NCBI GenBank assembly: GCA_012521855.1
Contig: JAAYLO010000044.1
Span: forward strand, 1 to 10,994
Direction of reading: 5' to 3'
From: Halanaerobiaceae bacterium
Lineage (GTDB): Bacteria; Bacillota; Halanaerobiia; Halanaerobiales; DTU029
Length of the DNA stretch: 10,994 nucleotides
The notes under the pieces were generated by a model, which worked only from the letters and a program-made list of their open reading frames with translations, was not told the DNA's origin and searched no databases. Below, in pieces: positions 5,822 to 10,994 of this stretch. Each line of letters starts with the position of its first letter. Position 1 is the stretch's first letter. A program made the translations under genes and the position numbers.

Positions 5822-7708
5822 ATGGACTTAGCTGCAAAACTGGATGAGGTTTTGTATCAGGTATCAAATCCTGTCCGGTATATAGGGAATGAGTGGAATA
5901 TTATCAAAAAAGAATGGAATAAAGAAAAAATAAAAATTGCCCTGGCCTTTCCGGATCTGTACGAAATAGGGATGTCTCATCTCGGTTTAAAGATATTGTA
6001 TCACTTACTGAATATGGAAGAGGACATTATCTGTGAGCGTACGTATGCGCCCTGGCATGACATGGAAGAGCTGATGCGTAATGAGGGGATCCCGTTATTT
6101 TCTTTAGAAAACAAAAAAGCGGTTAATGAATTCGATGTCTTCGGTTTTACCCTTCAATATGAGATGAGTTATACCAATGTAATAAATATGCTGGATCTTG
6201 CCTGTCTTCCTATATACAGTAAAGACAGGGGGGAAAAACATCCCCTGGTAATCGGCGGGGGATCAAGTATATATAATCCTGAACCCCTTGCTCCTTTTTT
6301 TGATCTGTTTTTTATAGGAGAGGCCGAGACCGGTATTGTCGATCTGATGAGGAGATATAGGGAATTGAAGGATAAAAAGATTCCTAAAGAAGATATATTA
6401 TTTGAACTAAGCAGGTTACCTGGAGTATATGTTCCGGGCCTCTATAAGGCAGATTACCGTGATGGGGGTAAAGTAGTTTCCATAAATCCGGTCCGTGATG
6501 GTGTTAAGGAGAAGATCAGGAGACAGGTAGTAAGAGATCTGGATCAGGCCTTTTATCCTACAAAATTTCTGGTGCCTTACATGGATATTGTCCATGACAG
6601 GGCGGTAATTGAGATCGCAAGAGGCTGTACCCGGAGCTGCCGGTTCTGTGCTGCCGGAATGAGTTATAGACCGGTAAGGGAAAGGAGTAAGGAGACGATC
6701 ATTAAGCTGGCTGATGAAATCTTACAGAATACAGGTTATGAAGAATTGTCTTTAAGCTCTTTAAGTACAATAGATTATAGTGATATCACTGAACTGGTAA
6801 AAAGCCTTTCCAGGAGGTACCAGGACCGGAAGATAAGTATTTCACTGCCTTCACTGAGGGTTGACCGCTTTTCTGTAAACCTGGCAAAAGAAGTACAGAG
6901 GGTCAGGAAATCAGGTTTGACCTTTGCACCGGAAGCGGGTACACAACGTCTCCGTGATGTAATAAATAAAGGGGTTGCCGAAGAAGAACTGTATGATGCA
7001 GTACGGGCTGCCTTCGAAGCAGGCTGGTCAACAATTAAACTGTACTTTATGCTGGGGCTTCCAACAGAGACCATTGAAGATCTTGATGGTATAGTACAGC
7101 TGGCCCATAAGGTATTGGAAATAGGACGGGAGATACGGAGAAACAGGAAAATAAATATGAAGCAGGTTCAGGTAAATGTCAGTGTATCTACCTTTGTTCC
7201 CAAGCCCTTTACACCTTTTCAATGGGTAGAGATGATAAGCAGGGAAGAGATAGAGGAAAGGCAGCAGTACTTGAGGAACAGGCTGAAGAGAAAGGGAATT
7301 GTTTTCAGCTGGAATGATCCTGATTTGAGCTTACTGGAGGGAGTCTTTTCCCGTGGCGACCGCCGTCTGGCACCGGTACTGGAGAGTGCCTGGAAAAAGG
7401 GAGCGAGATTTGATGGCTGGAATGAATCTTTTTCCATGGAGAACTGGCAGGAGTCTTTTTCTGAAAACAGGATAGAGATGAGTGAATATCTAAGGAAAAG
7501 AGAGCCTGATGAAATACTTCCCTGGGATCATATAAATATGGGTGTAAGTAAAAAATTTCTGCAAAAGGAATATGAGAGAGCTTTAAAAGGAGAGTTGACA
7601 GGGGACTGCCGCTCTGCCGGCTGTACCGGTTGTAATATCTGTTTTGAACTGGATGCGGTTATGGAACTTATTGGTGGTGAAAAAGATGAAAATCAGGGCA
7701 AGATTTGA
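5822..7708 (+). CDS. TIGR03960-type B12-binding-domain radical SAM protein of unknown function
   Basis: A 628-residue cytoplasmic protein. The N-terminal part (about 35-200) resembles the Rossmann-like B12-binding fold of related radical SAM enzymes (IALAFPDLYEIGMSHLGLKILYHLL, shown here only as FPDLYEIGMSHLG at about 43-55; HPLVIGGGSSIYNPEPLAPF follows at about 140-159). A radical SAM core (about 255-480) follows, with the 4Fe-4S motif C269-TRS-C273-RF-C276 and later APEAGTQRLRDVINKG and KLYFMLGLPTET segments. A second cysteine cluster sits near the C-terminus: C596, C601, C604 and C607. These features and the downstream DUF2344 gene match family TIGR03960, whose substrate is not established to my knowledge. 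The start at ATG 5822 has GAGGTG upstream after a 30-bp gap. The gene overlaps the next one by 23 bp. Whether cobalamin is bound cannot be told; I see no clear DxHxxG motif. Confidence 0.9.
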   Translation: MDLAAKLDEVLYQVSNPVRYIGNEWNIIKKEWNKEKIKIALAFPDLYEIGMSHLGLKILYHLLNMEEDIICERTYAPWHDMEELMRNEGIPLFSLENKKAVNEFDVFGFTLQYEMSYTNVINMLDLACLPIYSKDRGEKHPLVIGGGSSIYNPEPLAPFFDLFFIGEAETGIVDLMRRYRELKDKKIPKEDILFELSRLPGVYVPGLYKADYRDGGKVVSINPVRDGVKEKIRRQVVRDLDQAFYPTKFLVPYMDIVHDRAVIEIARGCTRSCRFCAAGMSYRPVRERSKETIIKLADEILQNTGYEELSLSSLSTIDYSDITELVKSLSRRYQDRKISISLPSLRVDRFSVNLAKEVQRVRKSGLTFAPEAGTQRLRDVINKGVAEEELYDAVRAAFEAGWSTIKLYFMLGLPTETIEDLDGIVQLAHKVLEIGREIRRNRKINMKQVQVNVSVSTFVPKPFTPFQWVEMISREEIEERQQYLRNRLKRKGIVFSWNDPDLSLLEGVFSRGDRRLAPVLESAWKKGARFDGWNESFSMENWQESFSENRIEMSEYLRKREPDEILPWDHINMGVSKKFLQKEYERALKGELTGDCRSAGCTGCNICFELDAVMELIGGEKDENQGKI

Positions 7709-8387
7709 GAAACTGGAAGAGGTAAAATATTTATCACACCTGGAATTGATAAGACTTTTCCGCAGGGCATTCAGGCGGGCTGGACTTCCCCTGGCTTATT
7801 CCAGAGGTTTTAATCCCCATGTATTATTATCCCTGGGTCCGCCCCTTAAAGTGGGGATGATAGGGAGGAATGAATATTTCGATCTGGAACTCAGTGATGA
7901 AATAAGGATAGATAGTTTTATCAGTTCTGTTAATAGAGAACTGCCGGAAGGTTTGCGGATATTGGAGGCTGTAAGTATTCCGGAAGGCACAAAACCCCTG
8001 ATGGCTGTTATTAATACAGCTGTATATATTTTTGATATGACATTAAGGGAAAGAATTCAAAGTGAAGAAAAGATGTTGGAGAAGTTTCTTTCAGAAAACA
8101 GGATAATCGTTACAAGACACAGGAGAAATAAAGAAGACATTGAGATAGATATAAGGCCTTTAATTTTTGCTGGAGAGCTTATTGAACCGGGGAAATGGAA
8201 ATTTCAGGTCAAATGCAGCAGCCAGGGTAATTTAAGGCCGGAAGAATTAGGTGCGGCTCTTGCAGATTATTATACAGAAGTGGAATTTGTTCCTGTGGTT
8301 AATATACAACGGGAGGGATTATATATTAAGATTGGCGCTGAATTATACATTCCTTCTGATGACATGGTTATTGGGGAGTTGAGATAA
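7686..8387 (+). CDS. DUF2344 / TIGR03936 radical-SAM-associated protein, function unknown
   Basis: A 233-residue protein that habitually accompanies the TIGR03960 radical SAM protein and in some genomes is fused to it. Conserved family segments are visible: KYLSHLELIRLFRRAFRRAG (14-33), YSRGFNPH (38-45), GPPLKVG (51-57) and EYFDLEL (63-69). The N-terminal half is basic, which could suit nucleic-acid or ribosome contact (inference). ATG 7686 is preferred over the in-frame ATG at 7644. It starts exactly where family homology begins (MKIRARF) and has GGTGGTGA just upstream, whereas the extra 14 residues from 7644 do not resemble the family. The gene overlaps the radical SAM gene by 23 bp and its TAA is immediately followed by the ATG of the RNase G gene. 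This suggests translational coupling of all three. Confidence 0.88.
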   Translation: MKIRARFEKLEEVKYLSHLELIRLFRRAFRRAGLPLAYSRGFNPHVLLSLGPPLKVGMIGRNEYFDLELSDEIRIDSFISSVNRELPEGLRILEAVSIPEGTKPLMAVINTAVYIFDMTLRERIQSEEKMLEKFLSENRIIVTRHRRNKEDIEIDIRPLIFAGELIEPGKWKFQVKCSSQGNLRPEELGAALADYYTEVEFVPVVNIQREGLYIKIGAELYIPSDDMVIGELR

Positions 8388-10076
8388 ATGGGAAGACAGA
8401 TAATCATAAATTCCGGTATCAGGGAAAAAAGGGCAGCTGTACTGGAAGAAGGACAGATAGAAGATGTTTTTATTGAACAGGATATTTATGATCAGATTGC
8501 CGGCAATATTTACCGTGGAAAGGTTAAGGATGTTTTGCCTGGCATGCAGGCTGCCTTTATAGATATAGGTATTGAGCGCAATGCTTTTTTGCATATCAAT
8601 GACCTTTATCCATTACTGGATGATGAAAAAAGAGAGTTGTGGAAAAATAATAAATTTGCTATTCAGGAGATTTTAAAACCCGGCCAGGAAATCATGGTAC
8701 AAATTATTAAAGAGTCTATTGGCTCTAAAGGGCCTAAAGCAACATGTAAGGTATCTATACCGGGAAGATACTTTGTTTTAATGCCTTTTGAAACAAGGAT
8801 AAGTATTTCCCGCAAAATTACAGATGTACAGGAAAGGGAAAAATTAAAAGCCATTGCAAATGAATTGACAGAAAATCAATATGGTGTAATTATCAGAACA
8901 AATTCTGCAGGAAAGGAAAAAGATGAGCTGAAAAAAGATCTGGATTATTTGATTCAGATCTGGAAATCAGTATTGAATGACTATCAGGGTTTAAAAGCCC
9001 CCAGTCTTGTATACCAGCATGCAGGGTTGATAATACAGGTTGTCAGGGACTATATCTCTGCAGATATAGAAAAAGTGGTCATTGATGATGAAAAGGAGTA
9101 TGAGTACATTGTCAACATACTGGAGAAACTTGCACCAAATTTGAAAAACCGTGTTTTTTTATATGAAGGGGATATACCGCTTTTTGTCAATTACAATATT
9201 GAAAAAGAACTGGCAAAGGTCCTGAATAGAAAGGTATGGCTTAATTCAGGCGGATATATTATTATTGATAAAACAGAAGCACTGGTCAGTATAGATGTTA
9301 ATACAGGAAAATATACAGGAAAGAAAAATCTCCAGGAAACTGTCTTCAGGACAAATCTTGAAGCAGCAAAAGAGATTGCCAGACAGCTCAGGATCAGGGA
9401 TATAGGCGGGATTATTATTATAGATTTTATAGATATGGAGTTAAAGGAGCACCAGGATAAGGTCCTCGAGGTATTGGAACGGGAATTGAGCAAGGATAAG
9501 ACCAGGACTGCTTTACTGGGACTGACAAAATTGGGCCTGGTAGAGATGACCAGAAAGAAGGTCAGAGAGGGTTTCAGTGAACTGATACAGAAAGAGTGCC
9601 CATACTGCCATGGCAGCGGTATGGTTATTACCGAGAGCAGTATGGCCCTGAAGATTATCAGGGATCTGACAGAATTGATTGCCAGAGAGAAGTTTTCCGC
9701 CGTATTATTGGAAGTACATCCCCGGGTGGCTGCTGTCCTGATTGGTGCAGGAGGGGATAAACTGAAGGAATTGGAAGAAGAGCTGAATCTGGATATTTAT
9801 ATTAGCGGTAATGATGAATTGCATATAGAGGAATATAATATTATTAACAGGGGCAGTAAAGAAGAGTTGATTAAACTTGCTTTACCTGTAAGAGAAGGAG
9901 AAGAATATGAACTCCTGATAGAGGACCGGCAATTAAATAATCCTGATTTTGGCGTATCCAGGATAAATGGCTATATAATCCTTATTGAAGGTGCAGGTAA
10001 TAAGGTTGGAAAGATCTTAAAGGTAAGAATTACTGAGATTTCAAGAACTTATGCCAGAGCTGAAATAATTGGTTAA
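8388..10076 (+). CDS. rng: Ribonuclease G/E-family endoribonuclease with C-terminal TRAM-like domain
   Basis: An endoribonuclease that cleaves single-stranded AU-rich RNA, with roles in rRNA 5' maturation and mRNA decay in homologues. The 562-residue protein has an S1 RNA-binding domain near residues 36-120 (GNIYRGKVKDVLPGMQAAFIDIG is summarised as IYRGKVKDVLPGMQAAFID). The DNase I-like catalytic region carries Mg-binding D303 (SIDVNTGKYTG) and D346 (IIDFIDM), matching the numbering of E. coli RNase E. The zinc-link C404-PY-C407 follows. Residues about 500-562 (EGEEYELLIED ... VRITEISRTYARAEIIG) extend beyond the 489-residue E. coli RNase G and look like a TRAM domain. There is no RNase E-type degradosome scaffold. 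The ATG at 8388 abuts the previous stop codon; GGGGAG at 8373-8378 is the SD. No clear terminator is seen after it. Confidence 0.93.
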   Translation: MGRQIIINSGIREKRAAVLEEGQIEDVFIEQDIYDQIAGNIYRGKVKDVLPGMQAAFIDIGIERNAFLHINDLYPLLDDEKRELWKNNKFAIQEILKPGQEIMVQIIKESIGSKGPKATCKVSIPGRYFVLMPFETRISISRKITDVQEREKLKAIANELTENQYGVIIRTNSAGKEKDELKKDLDYLIQIWKSVLNDYQGLKAPSLVYQHAGLIIQVVRDYISADIEKVVIDDEKEYEYIVNILEKLAPNLKNRVFLYEGDIPLFVNYNIEKELAKVLNRKVWLNSGGYIIIDKTEALVSIDVNTGKYTGKKNLQETVFRTNLEAAKEIARQLRIRDIGGIIIIDFIDMELKEHQDKVLEVLERELSKDKTRTALLGLTKLGLVEMTRKKVREGFSELIQKECPYCHGSGMVITESSMALKIIRDLTELIAREKFSAVLLEVHPRVAAVLIGAGGDKLKELEEELNLDIYISGNDELHIEEYNIINRGSKEELIKLALPVREGEEYELLIEDRQLNNPDFGVSRINGYIILIEGAGNKVGKILKVRITEISRTYARAEIIG

Positions 10077-10124
10077 ATAACTGTTTGTATAAATTGGTGT
10101 GTATTTCAAAAAGGGGAAAGCATA

Positions 10125-10153
10125 TTGACTCAGATAAAGTCATATGTTATATT
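10125..10153 (+). promoter_or_regulatory. Probable vegetative promoter for nagB
   Basis: TTGACT (10125-10130), a 17-bp spacer and TATATT (10148-10153) form a good sigma-A-type promoter in the 161-bp gap between rng and nagB. A perfect TATAAT at 10154-10159 lies too far from this -35 (23 bp) but could add to opening or be used alternatively. Initiation near 10160 would give a leader of roughly 75-80 bases. I see no clear operator palindrome or riboswitch in that leader, and no G-C rich terminator hairpin anywhere in the gap. Confidence 0.55.
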
Positions 10154-10237
10154 TATAATATTAAATAAATATTTTTTTGAGATAAGTATAAGGCTGATAG
10201 AGAATCCTAAAAATTAATAAAGACAGGAGGAAACTTA

Positions 10238-10987
10238 ATGAGGATTATTGTAACAGAAGATTATCAAAGTATGAGCAGAAAAGCAGCTATGATGGTAGCA
10301 GGCCAGATTAGCCTGAAACCAGATTCCGTTCTGGGCCTGGCTACAGGAAGTACACCAATAGGCCTGTATCAGGAATTGATAAAAATGTATCAGGCCGGTG
10401 ATCTGGATTTTTCGAAGGTAAGGACCTTTAATCTTGATGAGTATTATAATTTATCAGCTGATGACCCGCAGAGTTACCATTATTTCATGTATGATAATTT
10501 ATTCAATCATATTAATATGAAACCTGAAAACGTATCTATACTGGATGGAATGGCCTCTGATTTTGACAGAGAATGCCGGGAATATGAAAAAGCTATCAGG
10601 GATTGCGGAGGTATAGATCTTCAGATACTGGGGATAGGTGTTAATGGGCATATTGGTTTTAATGAACCGGATAGTGCCCTGAATGTATATACTGCTCTGG
10701 TTGATTTAACAGATGATACTATAAATGCCAATAGCAGGTTTTTCGATTCCCCTGACCTGGTTCCCAGAAAGGCTCTGTCTGTGGGAATGGGGGTAATACT
10801 GAGAGCCAGGAGGATAATCCTGCTTGCCTCAGGTGAAAACAAGGCTGAGGCTATCCGGGAAACAGTCAGTGGCCTTGTTACAACGAACACTCCATCTTCT
10901 TTTTTGCAGCTGCATCCTGATGTAAATTTGATTATCGATAAGGCTGCTGCCAGTCTTCTTGATGGGGAGCTCATTAGGTCTGTATAA
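10238..10987 (+). CDS. nagB: Glucosamine-6-phosphate deaminase
   Basis: Converts glucosamine-6-phosphate to fructose-6-phosphate and ammonia, feeding amino sugars from cell wall or chitin into glycolysis and opposing GlmS. The 249-residue cytoplasmic protein shows the phosphate loop LGLATGSTPIGLYQEL (32-47), FNLDEYY with catalytic D67 (64-70), and LGIGVNGHIGFNEP (131-144) containing N136, H138 and E143. N136 replaces the aspartate seen in E. coli, which is normal for Firmicute NagB. Length is near the short Firmicute form (about 240-250) rather than the 266-residue allosteric E. coli enzyme. The start at ATG 10238 has a near-perfect AGGAGG. The gene has its own promoter and is functionally unrelated to the genes before it. 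No nagA is visible; only seven bases follow the stop codon. Confidence 0.96.
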   Translation: MRIIVTEDYQSMSRKAAMMVAGQISLKPDSVLGLATGSTPIGLYQELIKMYQAGDLDFSKVRTFNLDEYYNLSADDPQSYHYFMYDNLFNHINMKPENVSILDGMASDFDRECREYEKAIRDCGGIDLQILGIGVNGHIGFNEPDSALNVYTALVDLTDDTINANSRFFDSPDLVPRKALSVGMGVILRARRIILLASGENKAEAIRETVSGLVTTNTPSSFLQLHPDVNLIIDKAAASLLDGELIRSV

Positions 10988-10994
10988 AACAACT

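Noticed and set aside
6775..7074. Minus-strand open frame inside the radical SAM gene
   Set aside because: Antisense shadow of a conserved catalytic domain, with Ser-rich low-information sequence and no family resemblance.
7644..7685. Upstream in-frame ATG as the start of the DUF2344 gene
   Set aside because: The extra 14 residues fall outside the family homology. ATG 7686 has GGTGGTGA at suitable distance and begins at the conserved MKIRARF.
10157..10174. AATATT / AAATATTT repeat followed by T-run as a terminator after rng
   Set aside because: The stem has no G-C pairs and lies downstream of the nagB promoter, so it is more likely AT-rich background.
10621..10992. A 123-codon open frame on the minus strand across the nagB 3' half
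   Set aside because: It lies fully opposite nagB, resembles no family, has no supporting ribosome binding site that I can see, and is explained by the codon use of the real gene.
1..10994. Mobile elements, CRISPR arrays, tRNA or rRNA genes, attachment sites
   Set aside because: No transposase or integrase-like genes, direct-repeat arrays or cloverleaf-type sequences were seen. The genes form a continuous housekeeping cluster with even base composition by eye.

Overview
The window looks like ordinary chromosome of an anaerobic, low-GC, Clostridia-like Firmicute. The evidence is AT-rich sequence, strong AGGAGG-type ribosome binding sites, genes almost all on one strand, and the gene order mreD - PBP2 - minC - minD - minE - rodA - M50 (SpoIVFB-like) protease - TIGR03960 radical SAM - DUF2344 - RNase G. 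That order is the familiar mre/min/rng neighbourhood of Clostridia and relatives. A Halanaerobiales-type host is possible, but this is an impression that needs a search to confirm. There are no mobile elements, CRISPR arrays, rRNA or tRNA genes, and no sign of recent transfer.

Region 1 (1-4865) is a cell-shape and division-site block. The last codons of mreD overlap the start of the elongation transpeptidase PBP2 (mrdA). The three Min genes follow, then rodA, the glycosyltransferase that partners PBP2. MinC/MinD/MinE place the division septum, while PBP2/RodA/MreD build the lateral wall, so one cluster carries both wall elongation and septum placement. The minE gene (3460-3714) is easily missed because its reading frame has no ATG, GTG or TTG at the expected start. 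The best start is an AUA codon behind a very strong Shine-Dalgarno.

Region 2 (4866-5791) is an SpoIVFB-like intramembrane metalloprotease gene. Its ribosome binding site lies in the 3' arm of a perfect 9-bp inverted repeat, so its translation may be gated by RNA structure. No spoIVFA-like partner gene is present beside it.

Region 3 (5822-10076) is a tightly packed trio: a B12-domain-like radical SAM protein of unknown function (TIGR03960), a DUF2344/TIGR03936 protein, and RNase G with an apparent C-terminal TRAM-like domain. The first two overlap by 23 bp and the last two abut exactly (TAAATG), which suggests translational coupling. This trio is the best candidate in the window for incompletely described biology, most plausibly linked to RNA or the ribosome.

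Region 4 (10077-10987) is a 161-bp intergenic gap with a good vegetative promoter, then nagB (glucosamine-6-phosphate deaminase). nagB sits where rplU-rpmA-obg would often follow RNase G, so the conserved cluster appears to end here.
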